Assembly: GCF_005049045.1 (NCBI RefSeq)
Contig: NZ_SUPK01000003.1
Location: 1-64,000 of the forward strand
Length of the DNA stretch: 64,000 bases
From: Cohnella pontilimi
Lineage (GTDB): Bacteria > Bacillota > Bacilli > Paenibacillales > Paenibacillaceae
Direction: 5' to 3'
Shown here: piece by piece, positions 1 through 9,553 of the stretch
Numbering within the stretch: position 1 is the stretch's first letter
How the letters are laid out: each line of letters starts with the position of its first letter
Position numbers and translations under genes: made by a program
Notes under the pieces: generated by a model
The model's database searches: none
What the model was told of the DNA's origin: nothing
What the model saw: the letters and a program-made list of their open reading frames with translations, nothing else

Positions 1-165
1 CATGCCCTCTAAGCGTTCCAGGCTACCGGCTCCTCCGTTTCCTTCTTATTCTCACGCTAATCTAAAGGTGAAATCCTGCGAATTCATGAGCTTGAGTGAG
101 AAAACCAAATCATATCGAGGGAGCTTAACAAACTGATGTAGGGTTGTCTGTTTCCTTCGCAGCAG

Positions 166-716
166 TCAACGAACGGGCGTATAGCGGAGCAGCACGACGC
201 CGGAGCCGAAGGATTTGGTCCCGCTCAGCTTCAGATTCAGTCGATCACGAACTCCCCCCAATAATTGGGGGCCACGTCCGGCAACGATTGGCTGTACGAG
301 GAAGTGATACTCATCCACCAAGCCTAGTTGTGCCAGGGTGGAACCGAGGCCGGGACCGCCGTTAACGACTAGGTTCTTCCCTTCTGCCGTAAGCTGTGGC
401 ACCTCCTCGGAAACAGGCCCCTTCAACAAGAAAGAGTTCTGCCACGACACGTGATCCAGCGTCCGCGAGAAGACGTACTTGGGTTTCCGATCGAGCTTGC
501 GTGCGAAGTCGACCATGAATTGAGGTCCGTCGCCGCTGCTGGCAATGGCTGGCCAAGCACTTTCCATCAGCTGGTAGATTTCGCGTCCAAAAGCAGACCA
601 TCGGACTGGTCCATCAGGTCCACCGTATACTGGTGGAGCTCCTCATCCGCAATCACCTGCGTGTGGTCACAGCAACCGTCCAGTGTCACATTCATCATCA
701 GGATTACACGTCCCAT
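166..716 (-). pseudogene. RibD_C/DHFR-family reductase, frameshifted
   Basis: The two halves of one DHFR-like (RibD C-terminal) reductase lie in different frames. The 5' part starts at ATG 716, behind an AAAGGAGG site, and reads MGRVILMMNVTLDG through DQSDGLLL before a premature stop. The 3' part, in frame from about 585 down, carries the family's C-terminal motifs: NLVVNGGPGLGSTLAQLGLVDEY is split here as VNGGPGLGSTL and GLVDEYHFLVQPIVAGRG. One base appears to be missing near 588-592, at a run of four A (T on the coding strand); adding one would restore DGLLFGREIYQLMES. It is either a decayed gene or a sequencing error in a homopolymer. Related proteins are NADPH-dependent reductases of unknown substrate. 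Confidence 0.8.
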
Positions 717-806
717 ATGCAGCCTCCTTTTGTCTACATTTTATCATCCAAAAGCAGGCCCGGTTTCTCATGAATTGCTAATGTGCACAGTCCGGGCCCG
801 AGACGA

Positions 807-1142
807 TCACGCGGTAGTGAAGAGGTCATAATGAATTCGGGCATCATTTCCTTGCGCATCCTTATATCGAATCCGTTTTTCCCCGCTATCCACGGACGTA
901 ACCGTACCTTGCACGAATTCGACTCCTTCTGGAAACCAATGCGTCCAGGGAATCATAATTTCTTCCCCGCCCACAGCAGGCCGGAACAACAACACTTTGC
1001 GCACATGACCGGACTGCTTGTCGAACAGAACAAACCGAATCCGCCGTCCGTTCGCCATGCCCCGGGTCTCATCCTTTATCGCTTTGAGCGCGGCAAGCCC
1101 TGCATGACCGCCTCCGATGATAATGCATGTCAAGTCGTTCAT
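807..1142 (-). pseudogene. NADH dehydrogenase-like (NDH-2) flavoprotein, N-terminal fragment
   Basis: The 111 residues start with a dinucleotide-binding fold, CIIIGGGHAGLAALKAI, and continue with the pattern of type II NADH dehydrogenases (FAD/NAD-dependent, membrane-peripheral quinone reductases), for example FRPAVGGEE and GVEFVQGTVTSVD. Full family members have about 350-400 residues, so about 70 percent is missing. The frame ends at DLFTTA. Just past that point another frame reads HYRVIVSGP, which resembles the usual DYLVIALG segment, so a small frameshift followed by a deletion is likely. The start has a GAGG-type site. It is a decaying remnant next to another broken gene. Confidence 0.75.
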
Positions 1143-1365
1143 TTTTCCTCAGCTCTTTTACGTTTTGCACATATAACAATGTAAGGCTCTGATTTGTGAC
1201 ATTGGAAACGAACGAATGAGAAACCTTGCATGAGCCCGTTTAATCAGCCGTTCTTTCGTGCCAGTTTGTTGAGTAATTTTGCACTTTAGTTGAGCGAACC
1301 GCACAGTTTACTCAAATAAGCAGTGGATCTGATCCGCCTATGCGCAGAGGCGGTCTACAATTGAA

Positions 1366-1402
1366 ACACCCCGTCACTGCGCATCAGCGCGGGACGGGGT
1401 GT
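1366..1402 (-). terminator. Hairpin terminator of the GHL10 gene
   Basis: Perfect 10-bp arms, ACACCCCGTC at 1366-1375 and GACGGGGTGT at 1393-1402, lie just past the stop codon of the minus-strand glycosidase gene. The T tract after it on that strand is short. Confidence 0.6.
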
Positions 1403-1417
1403 TCGCGTTGTATTCGG

Positions 1418-4400
1418 TTAACCTACTGCGAGTGCCTTGGCAAATCGGATCAGCACAGCGGCATGCTCCTCGGTCAGCTTTTTGCCGGCGAGTGCCTCAA
1501 GTTCATGGATGTAAGCTTCATAGTTTTTGTGTTCGAGTTTCTTCAACAGCGAGTTGACGATACCTTCGCCCCCCGACTCTTGCACGAACCGTTCCGTGAG
1601 GACAGAGAGGCTGTCGCGCGTTGCCTCAACCGAATACGTCGCCGTTGCCGTCGTTTTATTGCCGGTTTCGTCTTCCGCGGTGACCGTTACATCATGCACG
1701 CCTGCCTGCAGATGATATGCCGGAGTATGAACCAGCGGAAATTCGCAAGGATTGTTCACCAGCCCGGTTCCTTCATCGGTTGCCGTACAGGTGACGAGTA
1801 CCGTCTCATCAATCGTATAAGCGCGGGCCCCTGTGAACTGAATCACCGGCGGGATTGTGTCGAGCGTATTCGTCAGGGTGATCGGATTGCTCGGAGCGCT
1901 CTCGTTGTGGATTCTGTCGACAGCGGTAACAACATAGGTATAGCTGCCGCCTTCCGCTGCCGATTGATCGATATACGTTTGACGCGAATCGGTATTTTTC
2001 CTTACCGTGGCGAGCAGCTTGGTTGCATCATCCGTGTTGACCGGCGACTCGGCGTCAAACCGGTATACGGCGTAGTAAGCCGTATCGCTGGCCGCCGCAT
2101 GTTCCCAAACGATTTCCACGCCGGCCGTTTTACGAATTGCCTTTTTAAGTGCGGGCGCATCCGGAGCAACGGCATCCAAATGCGGCATCGCCGGCACCAA
2201 CGCCGGATATCGATAAAATTCGTTCTTTAAACGGTCCGTAAAACCGAGCAGATTGGCCAGAATAGATTGAGTGCTGAAATATATGCTGCCCTTTACCTGT
2301 TCGAAGTTGCGGTCGTACGAGATCTGATTCGGCATCTCATCCGGGTTCAGCCACGCTTCCGCGGAACCGATCCGGTAGGCGGCTTTACCGCTGTACAACT
2401 GAACGTTGGTTCCCTGCGTGACCTGGCTCCACCATTCCAGCAGCTTATCGTATGCCGCCGGTGAATACCCCATATACCAGTAGATCTGCGGTGTAATGTA
2501 ATCAATCCATTCCTGTTCGACCCATTTCTTCGAATCCGCATAAATGGCGTCGTAGCTGCTGAGCCCGTTCGTCTCCGAGCCGGCCGGATCTTGAGACTTG
2601 TTCTTCCAGATGCCGAAAGGACTGATGCCGAATTTCACATAGCTTTTTTCATGTTTGATGGATTCGCTGACACTGCGGATGAAGGTATTCACGTTCTCAC
2701 GGCGCCAATCGGCTTTATTGGCAAGTCCTGAACCGTATTTCCGGTAAGTGGCTTCATCCGGGAAATCGACGCCTGCAACCGGATACGGATAGAAGTAATC
2801 GTCAAAATGCACCGCGTCGATATCGTAATTCTTGACCACTTCCATGATGCCGGCTTTAATGAATTCCTGCGCTTCCGGAATGCCGGGGTTGAAATACAGT
2901 CTGCCGCCGTAGCTGACAACCCAATCCGGATGCTGACGCGCAGGATGATCCGGTACGAGTTTATCCAGCCGATCCTGGAGGCTGATCCGGTACGGATTGA
3001 ACCAGGCGTGGAATTCCATATTCCGTTTGTGGACTTCCTCAAGCATGAAGGCAAGCGGATTATAGCCGGGATCTTTGCCTTGTTCGCCCGTCAGCCACTC
3101 CGACCACGGACCATACTGCGACGGATAGAAGGCGTCGGCCGTCGGCTTGATCTGCACGATCACCGCGTTAATGCCGGCATTCTTCAATTCGTCCAGCATG
3201 GCGATAAAGTCTTGTTTTTGCTGCTCGGCGGTGACGACGCCTTTCACCGGCCAATCCACATTATCCACGCTGGCGATCCAAGCGGCGCGAAGCTCTCTCT
3301 TCGGAACTGTCGCTGCCTTGTTTACCGCCAAGTAGTAATCGGCTGTTTTGCCTTCATAAGTCGCCGTGATTCTGGCAGTACCCACGGCCAGTGCCGTGAT
3401 CAAGCCGGACGAACTGACCGAAGCGACCGAAGGCACACTGCTCGTAAAAGCAACTCCGCTTGTTACGGCGACCGGCTCAGGAAGCCAGGTATAAGTGCCG
3501 AGCACCCGGACCTGCTGTATGTCGCCGATCGTCATCGCTTTCAGACCGGGCAGCTCGATTTTCTGCAATACCGGTACCGGTTCGGTGACCGTCAGTGCAT
3601 ACGTTGCGGAAGCGCCATTGTAGGAAGCGGTAATCGTCGTTTGACCGACTTGGCCGGTTGTCACGACCCCGTTCGCATCCACGGAGGCAACAGCAGGGCT
3701 GCTGCTTTGATATTGGATGCCGGTGAGGATGGAGACGGGTTCGGTCAAACCTGCATAAGCGGCGAATACTTTAATGCGGTCGCTGCTGCCCTTCTCCAAT
3801 TTGACTCTTGCCTGCAATTCCAAACGCTGAGGGATCGGTGTTTCCTCCGAAACGATCAGCAGTTGGGAAGACACAGGTGCATCACCATATGTAGCTGTAA
3901 TGGTCGCCATGCCCGGTTGCAAGGCTCTCACGGTTCCCGAAGCGTCGACCGTTGCTGCCTGCTCGTTGCTGCTTTGGAAGGTGACACCGCTCGTAACTGG
4001 AACAGGTTCAACGGAGCCGAGATAAGTGGCGAATACTTTGGCCTGAGCGGAAGTGCCGGCTTTCATCGGCGGCAGTCCGGCCAAGTCGAGACCGTAAACA
4101 GTGGTGTCGCTGTTAAACGCGCTTACTTGGTCGAAGTAGAGCGCTCCTTTGTTTTTGTTGTTATCTTTGGTCTCCGCTACGTAAATCTGGTTCAGCTTGA
4201 CCGGACCGACCATGCCCGCCGGAAGATTGGCCGTAACGTACTTCCAGCCGGACCAGTTCAGACCCGTCGAGGAAGTGAAATCGATGGCCGTTTTGGCTCC
4301 GGCGCCATCCTGAACTTGAGCCCGCAGCCAATGGTTGGCCGCATCTCCATACACCCATACGCCGAGCTTTTTCGGTACGCCTTGCAGCGTTCTTCCAGCT

Positions 4401-4723
4401 GCTCCGCCCGGGTCTCTGAAGTTCAGATAAGCCGCGGAGGTGCCAGTTGTTCCTGTGAAGTCATAGGACAGCTTCGCTGCATAAAACCCATATGGCACCG
4501 GCTCCGGCCGGCTGATCGATTCCAGCTTCACTGAAACCGCATTGGCGGAAGACGGAGCTACAAGGGCGAGCGATTCAAAAGTTTCGACGGTTTGTACGGA
4601 CGCAGGCGCCGCATTCGCATGTGGTAAAGCGCTTCCAAAAGAGAATAAGAAAGTGCCGACAAACAGGATCGCTGCCATTAGGATCGTCGTTGCTTTTCTT
4701 CCTGCTGTTCGTTCGTACAGCAT
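1418..4723 (-). CDS. Secreted family-10-like glycosidase (GHL10/DUF187) with Ig-like domains
   Basis: This is a secreted protein of about 1,100 residues. In order: signal peptide (about 1-40, ending near ANAAPA); a beta-sandwich of carbohydrate-binding appearance (about 45-205); three Big_2 Ig-like repeats (about 210-470), each with the ATITATYGDA-type motif; the GHL10 catalytic domain (about 475-810), recognisable by RELRAAWIASVDNVDWP, VQIKPTADAFYPSQYGPWSEW and HAWFNPYRIS; a fibronectin III-like part; an Ig-like part; and a C-terminal helical segment resembling the FIMAH domain. Such proteins are predicted to cut cell-wall or environmental glycans. I chose ATG 4723 because the AAGGAAG site is correctly spaced from it but abuts the GTG at 4732. 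It is monocistronic, with a hairpin downstream. Confidence 0.85.
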   Translation of the reverse strand: MLYERTAGRKATTILMAAILFVGTFLFSFGSALPHANAAPASVQTVETFESLALVAPSSANAVSVKLESISRPEPVPYGFYAAKLSYDFTGTTGTSAAYLNFRDPGGAAGRTLQGVPKKLGVWVYGDAANHWLRAQVQDGAGAKTAIDFTSSTGLNWSGWKYVTANLPAGMVGPVKLNQIYVAETKDNNKNKGALYFDQVSAFNSDTTVYGLDLAGLPPMKAGTSAQAKVFATYLGSVEPVPVTSGVTFQSSNEQAATVDASGTVRALQPGMATITATYGDAPVSSQLLIVSEETPIPQRLELQARVKLEKGSSDRIKVFAAYAGLTEPVSILTGIQYQSSSPAVASVDANGVVTTGQVGQTTITASYNGASATYALTVTEPVPVLQKIELPGLKAMTIGDIQQVRVLGTYTWLPEPVAVTSGVAFTSSVPSVASVSSSGLITALAVGTARITATYEGKTADYYLAVNKAATVPKRELRAAWIASVDNVDWPVKGVVTAEQQKQDFIAMLDELKNAGINAVIVQIKPTADAFYPSQYGPWSEWLTGEQGKDPGYNPLAFMLEEVHKRNMEFHAWFNPYRISLQDRLDKLVPDHPARQHPDWVVSYGGRLYFNPGIPEAQEFIKAGIMEVVKNYDIDAVHFDDYFYPYPVAGVDFPDEATYRKYGSGLANKADWRRENVNTFIRSVSESIKHEKSYVKFGISPFGIWKNKSQDPAGSETNGLSSYDAIYADSKKWVEQEWIDYITPQIYWYMGYSPAAYDKLLEWWSQVTQGTNVQLYSGKAAYRIGSAEAWLNPDEMPNQISYDRNFEQVKGSIYFSTQSILANLLGFTDRLKNEFYRYPALVPAMPHLDAVAPDAPALKKAIRKTAGVEIVWEHAAASDTAYYAVYRFDAESPVNTDDATKLLATVRKNTDSRQTYIDQSAAEGGSYTYVVTAVDRIHNESAPSNPITLTNTLDTIPPVIQFTGARAYTIDETVLVTCTATDEGTGLVNNPCEFPLVHTPAYHLQAGVHDVTVTAEDETGNKTTATATYSVEATRDSLSVLTERFVQESGGEGIVNSLLKKLEHKNYEAYIHELEALAGKKLTEEHAAVLIRFAKALAVG

Positions 4724-4978
4724 TATGACCACTTCCTTCGTTAAAATGAATGCCTCGTCCCTTCACAACCGGTTGTTGTAGACTCACCCCTTTATTTTAT
4801 GAAACATTATTTCAAACAATTTATACTATAATGAATTTTTATTTCGAAAAAAAGTAACTCACGACCCAATGAGTCATTGACAGGAAGAGGCTTCAGCCCC
4901 AGACTTTCGGCAAAAATCGCGCTTAGTGGGTTAGAAAGCGCCCGTAGATAAACGAGTTTAAGAAATTCCAGTTATAGT

Positions 4979-5782
4979 TCAATCCAACTTGATATACTCG
5001 ATAATAGGCTTGAATGCCCGATACTGACTGATAAATAATTGATCATTATTTCCTTTGGCAAAAATAGCTGAAACCGCCAAACGAAAAATAATGGCTCGAA
5101 TAATCATTTCTTTATAAAATTCATCGGTTGGAAGCATCTCGATCTCCGAAAGGCCGCTTCCTTGCCAAGCAATGCAATCACAAACTAAGATGGCTTCCGC
5201 ATATTCCACCGGGGCAATTGTTGGGGAAAAATCAATGATTAAAGGTGACAAAACTTGGTCAAAAAGAATATTACCCGACAAATCACCATGAACGAGCTGC
5301 ACCTTATATTGTCTTTTCAGACTCACCTTGCAGAGTAAATCACTTATAATTTCTTTTGCTACATTGGGTATATCCATTGGTAATTTATCGCTTTGCCATG
5401 CTATACGGTGCCCCTTGGACCAAGGGTTGACATGATAAGGAAAGTCATGAAACCGTACTGCGGCAAGGTCGCGATGAAATAATCTCGATACAAGAAGCTT
5501 TTCTTTTACTCGCCCCATCGTATCCTTCCCTGGCTCATATTGCGTGCAAGCCCATCCATTATGTACAAAAGTACCGAAAATACTTCTGATAGGCTTTGAT
5601 ACCCTGTATCCCTGAGGATCCAGATTGTAAATGACATTCGACACCCATTCTGTTTGCTCTTTGTTATCCACAGGTTTTATTACAGCGTTGCCGACCTTTA
5701 TTGATGTATTCTGTCCACCACTTAATTGTACAGGATCTCCGAAAAGCATAAATGATTGTAAGATCTCTTTGGATATCCCCAT
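4979..5782 (-). CDS. APH/choline kinase-like phosphotransferase family protein
   Basis: The 267-residue protein has the aminoglycoside-phosphotransferase (protein kinase-like) fold signatures: the catalytic loop HGDLSGNILF (residues about 165-174) and the metal-binding LIIDFSP about 15 residues later. A TIKVGNAVIKP-like strand near the N-terminus (SIKVGNAVIKPVDN) would hold the nucleotide lysine. This arrangement fits the TIGR02569-type group of uncharacterised APH-like kinases better than a known resistance enzyme. The substrate is unknown. An AGAGGTG ribosome site precedes ATG 5782. It stands alone, 55 bp upstream of the glutathione peroxidase gene on the same strand. Confidence 0.7.
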   Translation of the reverse strand: MGISKEILQSFMLFGDPVQLSGGQNTSIKVGNAVIKPVDNKEQTEWVSNVIYNLDPQGYRVSKPIRSIFGTFVHNGWACTQYEPGKDTMGRVKEKLLVSRLFHRDLAAVRFHDFPYHVNPWSKGHRIAWQSDKLPMDIPNVAKEIISDLLCKVSLKRQYKVQLVHGDLSGNILFDQVLSPLIIDFSPTIAPVEYAEAILVCDCIAWQGSGLSEIEMLPTDEFYKEMIIRAIIFRLAVSAIFAKGNNDQLFISQYRAFKPIIEYIKLD

Positions 5783-5837
5783 TTTTTCACCTCTAAATAA
5801 TCGTTCTCCGCTAGTCTAATCACCAAACAGAATATGT

Positions 5838-6389
5838 TCACTTTAAAAGAAGTGATTCAATAACTGACTCTATATCAAATGGTTCCGTCGTAGTTTCGTA
5901 TCTATCAAATACATGGCCGTTCCGATCGATCAAAAACTTTGAGAAATTCCACTTGATCCCGTCACCGACGTATATGTCCGGATACTTTTCCTGCAGAAAA
6001 TTCTGCATCCATTGACCGTCGGAGGTCTGAGTATTGAAACCTTGAAATGGTGCTTGCTGCGTTAGATATTGAAATAACGGATGAGCAGCCGATCCCCTAA
6101 CCTCAACTTTCTCAAATAACGGAAACTTCACTCCGAAATTGCTCACACAATAATCATGAACTTCAGAGTTTCCCCCTGGTTCTTTCTCGTTGAATTGATT
6201 ACAAGGAAAACCAAGTATTTCAAACTCCTGCTCATGGTGACTTTCGTAAAGCTTTTGAAGATCAGTGAATTGGCGAGAATAGCTGCACCTACTAGCAGTG
6301 TTGACGATAAGGAGAACTTTTCCACGGTAAATTGACAATTCCACTGGCTTACCGCTAATTGAGTTCACTTGAAAATCATAAATAGACAT
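5838..6389 (-). CDS. Glutathione peroxidase family thiol peroxidase
   Basis: Bacterial GPx-like enzymes reduce hydroperoxides, usually with thioredoxin rather than glutathione as donor. The 183-residue length fits. The peroxidatic cysteine is C35 in NTASRCSYS, where selenoproteins have selenocysteine. FPCNQFNEKEPGGN carries the family glutamine region, and the active-site tryptophan/asparagine motif is seen as IKWNFSKFLIDRNG. The resolving-type segment HDYCVSNFGVKFPLF is present. Start ATG 6389 follows GAGGAGGG. It is cytosolic, with no signal peptide. Confidence 0.9.
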   Translation of the reverse strand: MSIYDFQVNSISGKPVELSIYRGKVLLIVNTASRCSYSRQFTDLQKLYESHHEQEFEILGFPCNQFNEKEPGGNSEVHDYCVSNFGVKFPLFEKVEVRGSAAHPLFQYLTQQAPFQGFNTQTSDGQWMQNFLQEKYPDIYVGDGIKWNFSKFLIDRNGHVFDRYETTTEPFDIESVIESLLLK

Positions 6390-6689
6390 CAGATTTTGCC
6401 CTCCTCGTTCTTGTTATAAAAACATTATATGGATAGTAACCATTATTGGTCTAATATATAATAAATATGATCTTGATAGGTTATGACAATATAGAAATAA
6501 CATTCAATCAGTAACCACTATATGAAGGATCAGTAGCCGCTTTTATCGTAATTAGAACAATAAGAGATGTTGAAATATAGAATATTTGCAAAGCGCTCAC
6601 TTTCATCCTTCGATTTATATTGAAGGCCGTCCGAAAGAAGCGTATCATAACCCATGTTCGCCTATTTCAGACAGCAAGAAGGCATGAGA

Positions 6690-7577
6690 GTGAAGAAATC
6701 GCCAAACATACGCACTGCACTAATGATCTCGTTCCTGGTCCTCGTATGGGGAATCAACTGGCCGTTAACCAAATACGCGTTGTCTTATATGCCACCCGTA
6801 CTATTCTCAGGCACGCGCACTTTGCTAGGCGGTCTCCTGCTGCTACCCGCCGCTCTTCCAAGAGCCCGCCGACTGCAGTTCCGTGCGACCTGGCCGGTTT
6901 ATCTAATCTCAGCTTTGGTGAACGTCGTGCTGTATTATGGGCTGCAGACGGTCGGATTGGAATACCTGCCCTCGGGACTGTTCTCCGCGATCGTGTTCCT
7001 TCAACCCGTACTAGTCGGCATTTTCTCCTGGATGTGGTTGGGCGAGTCGATGAACGTGCTTAAAATTGCGGGACTCGTGCTGGGATTTGTAGGTGTAGGA
7101 GTCATTTGCGGCGGATCGGGCGGTTTGTCCGGTCATGTCTCCGCCGCGGGCATCCTGCTTGCGCTCGGATCCGCGCTCAGTTGGGCGCTCGGCACGATTT
7201 ACATCAAAAAAACCGGGCCGAGGGTGGATCATATCTGGCTCGTCACGCTTCAGTTGACGATCGGCGGTTTATTTATGACGGCACTTGGCACCCGGACGGA
7301 AAGCTGGGTCGAAGTGCGTTGGACGCCGTCTTTCACGGGGACCTTGCTTTTCATTTCGGTTTTCGTTATCGCCATCGGCTGGCTAGTCTTCTATAAGCTG
7401 ATGGAGGGCGGGGAAGCGAGTAAGGTTGCGTCGTACACCTTTCTCATCCCGCTTGTGGCGATTCTCGCAGGAACGCTGTTCCTTCACGAACCATTTACCG
7501 TTTCCTTGCTGGTGGGTCTCGTCCTTATCCTTATAAGCATATATTTCGTGAACCGCCCCCGCCTGCAAGACGCATGA
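6690..7577 (+). CDS. DMT-superfamily (EamA) transporter
   Basis: This is a ten-helix membrane protein made of two EamA repeats, a family that exports amino acids and other metabolites. The first helix is TALMISFLVLVWGINWPLTKYA, shown in part as VLVWGINWPLTKYAL, which is the typical EamA opening. The second repeat starts near AAGILLALGSALSWALGT. The length, about 295 residues, is normal. The start is uncertain: AAGAAGG lies seven bases before GTG 6690, giving MKKSPNIR. ATG 6684 has the site almost touching it, and ATG 6654 has none. Substrate is not predictable. Confidence 0.8.
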   Translation: MKKSPNIRTALMISFLVLVWGINWPLTKYALSYMPPVLFSGTRTLLGGLLLLPAALPRARRLQFRATWPVYLISALVNVVLYYGLQTVGLEYLPSGLFSAIVFLQPVLVGIFSWMWLGESMNVLKIAGLVLGFVGVGVICGGSGGLSGHVSAAGILLALGSALSWALGTIYIKKTGPRVDHIWLVTLQLTIGGLFMTALGTRTESWVEVRWTPSFTGTLLFISVFVIAIGWLVFYKLMEGGEASKVASYTFLIPLVAILAGTLFLHEPFTVSLLVGLVLILISIYFVNRPRLQDA

Positions 7578-7600
7578 ATTCATGAAAAGGAGGCCCCACT

Positions 7601-8077
7601 ATGTTGAGTTTTGAAGAGAAGCTTGCCATTGCGGATTCGTTCCCCGAATTGCAACGCAAGGACGTGTCTCTTGGACGCGTAAATTACCATTATGATCAAA
7701 GCGCCACCGATAAAAAAACAGTCATTTATCATTTCCACCCGAACGGCAACGGATATGTCTACGCCGGTGAATTACATGATATCCATTCAGATGACAAAGG
7801 CCTTGTGAATATACGGGAATTTACAGCCGAGGAGCTTCGCTCCTTGATCGAACGTTCAATCCGTTCGCTTAGCTTCTCCGGAGCCGGTACACCTGCACCA
7901 ACAGGACAAGCCAAGGAAGAAAGATGGAAAAACGGCAAGGGACAAATACTTGAACTCAAATTCGAAGACGAGGATCAAATGTGGTACATTTTCTCCGGAT
8001 TGAACCTGGATGCGACTTTCGATACGTACGTGGAAGCAAAGGAGTATCTCGAAGAAGAAGGTTTCCAACGCTCGTAA
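7601..8077 (+). CDS. Conserved hypothetical protein
   Basis: A 158-residue soluble protein with no signal peptide or membrane segment. It begins 23 bp after the transporter gene, behind AAAAGGAGG, so the two probably form one transcript. The first 100 residues are mixed alpha/beta (TVIYHFHPNGNGYVYAGEL, then an acidic helix FTAEELRSLIERS). A linker rich in A, P and G follows, and the end, WYIFSGLNLDATFDTYVEAKEYLEEEGF, looks like a second small domain. I do not recognise a characterised family. Confidence 0.7.
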   Translation: MLSFEEKLAIADSFPELQRKDVSLGRVNYHYDQSATDKKTVIYHFHPNGNGYVYAGELHDIHSDDKGLVNIREFTAEELRSLIERSIRSLSFSGAGTPAPTGQAKEERWKNGKGQILELKFEDEDQMWYIFSGLNLDATFDTYVEAKEYLEEEGFQRS

Positions 8078-8169
8078 TTGTTGCTTTCTCTGTTACCCTC
8101 CAGCCTAACCCAATTCTTTTGACATAAATGAATGATTTGGAAGTACCCGTTATCGTTCAATCCGCGTCC

Positions 8170-9276
8170 TCACGTTACGGAGGCTGCAAGATCATGATTT
8201 GCTGTCACGGCGTTCGATTCTTTCGAGCCCGATTCATCAGCATGAAGGGGCGAGTGTACTGGGATAATCAGAGAGAATCGGCTTCCCACGCCTTTCCTGC
8301 TATCGACCGTAACCGTGCCGCCAAGCAATTTCGCCAACTGCAAACTGACGGAAAGACCGAGACCGGTACCTCCATATTTTCGATTCACGGCCCCCTCTTC
8401 CTGGCGAAACGCTTCGAAAATATCCTGGTGCTTATCCGCGCTGATTCCGATGCCGGTGTCGGTCACGGTGAAGATCAACCTATCGTCAGCGGCAGCCACT
8501 TCGAGACAGACGCTTCCTTTTTCGGTAAACTTAAAGGCATTCATCAGAAGATTTCGAAGAATTTGGCGGACTCTCAGCACATCCGTCATGACCCCGTTGG
8601 GAAGGCCAGGACTTGTTATGATCTCAAAATGCAGTCCCTTGTGCCTCGCTATAGGTTCAAATTCGTACATGATGCCTTCAAATAGGTCATCCAGGGAAGC
8701 CCATTCCGTATTCAACTCCATCTTGCCTGCTTCAACCTTCGAGAGGTCTAGGATATCGTTAATAATACTCAGAAGGTCTTGGCCCGATGAATGGATGCCG
8801 CCCGCATAGCTAACTTCCTGCTCCTTGTAAGAGCCTTCTTCATTTTCTTTAATCATTTGGGATAGCAGAATGATACTGTTGAGTGGAGTTCTTAATTCAT
8901 GAGATATGTTAGCGATAAACTCTGATTTGTATTTGGATGCCGTGAGCAGTTGGGCTGCTTGCTCCGCCAGCTCAGATTTGGCGGTGCGCAGCTCTTTGGT
9001 CTGCCGACGGAGAATGAGGTTCATCTTCCGAAGCTTCTGGCTGAGAAGCTGTTCTTTATAGAATTCACTGATAATAAACACAAAAAACAAACTCATTAGC
9101 AGAGTAGCCGGATAGCTGAAAGGAGCGACCGAGGTCAAATAATAATCTCTGGGCAAGGCTCCGAAGGTAATGATGCAGATTACCTGCAAAGAAATGATGG
9201 AGAAAACCGATATAATCGCTTTCTTCTTATAAGGCCATCCTTTGCCTTTAAACCATTTGACCAGCAATGCTCCCAT
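8170..9276 (-). pseudogene. Sensor histidine kinase, probably N-terminally truncated LytS/5TM type
   Basis: The C-terminal 250 residues are a complete kinase core: H box SHELRTPLN (H126), N box LLMNAFKFTE, G1 DTGIGI and G2 GGTGLGLS. Before it are only two or three membrane helices and a coiled coil. The membrane part resembles the last helices of the 5TMR-LYT sensor domain. Coding character in the same frame continues upstream of the first Met (NGPSSAFLLGCM) until a stop near 9379, with no ATG, GTG or TTG, and ATG 9276 has no ribosome site. I infer that the 5' half was lost. It could still be translated as a short kinase. No response regulator gene is adjacent. Confidence 0.7.
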
Positions 9277-9337
9277 ACATCCGAGAAGAAACGCTGAAGA
9301 CGGCCCATTGGAAGAATAGGAGCGCCTTCTCGTAATT

Positions 9338-9463
9338 TTACTGCTTAGAGAGATCTTTAAGCCTCGTTACCTCATCCTCGAGGCGACTTATTCGCCTGTT
9401 AAGTCGGTAGATAACAGGAATGAACAAAATAAGTATGATAATAAACCAACCGTACTCACTCAT
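9338..9463 (-). CDS. Small single-pass membrane protein, 41 residues
   Basis: This short frame starts at ATG 9463 behind GGTGGGA. It encodes MSEYGWF, one hydrophobic helix (FIIILILFIPVIY), then a positively charged turn (RLNRRI) and a short heptad-like helix (SRLEDEVTRLKDLSKQ). The layout, a membrane anchor plus a coiled coil, is typical of real small Bacillota proteins. Its 3' end overlaps, in another frame, the upstream in-frame extension of the truncated kinase. Function unknown. Confidence 0.55.
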   Translation of the reverse strand: MSEYGWFIIILILFIPVIYRLNRRISRLEDEVTRLKDLSKQ

Positions 9464-9553
9464 TTTTCCCACCCGCCTTTTCGTGATTTAGACCTCAACC
9501 TGAAGCATCTTTCGTTACATACGATGGTCCGATGAAACGCCCAGGATAACATG

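Noticed and set aside
2807-4534. Long open frame antisense to the GHL10 gene
   Set aside because: It mirrors codon bias of the sense gene, has no family features and no ribosome site.
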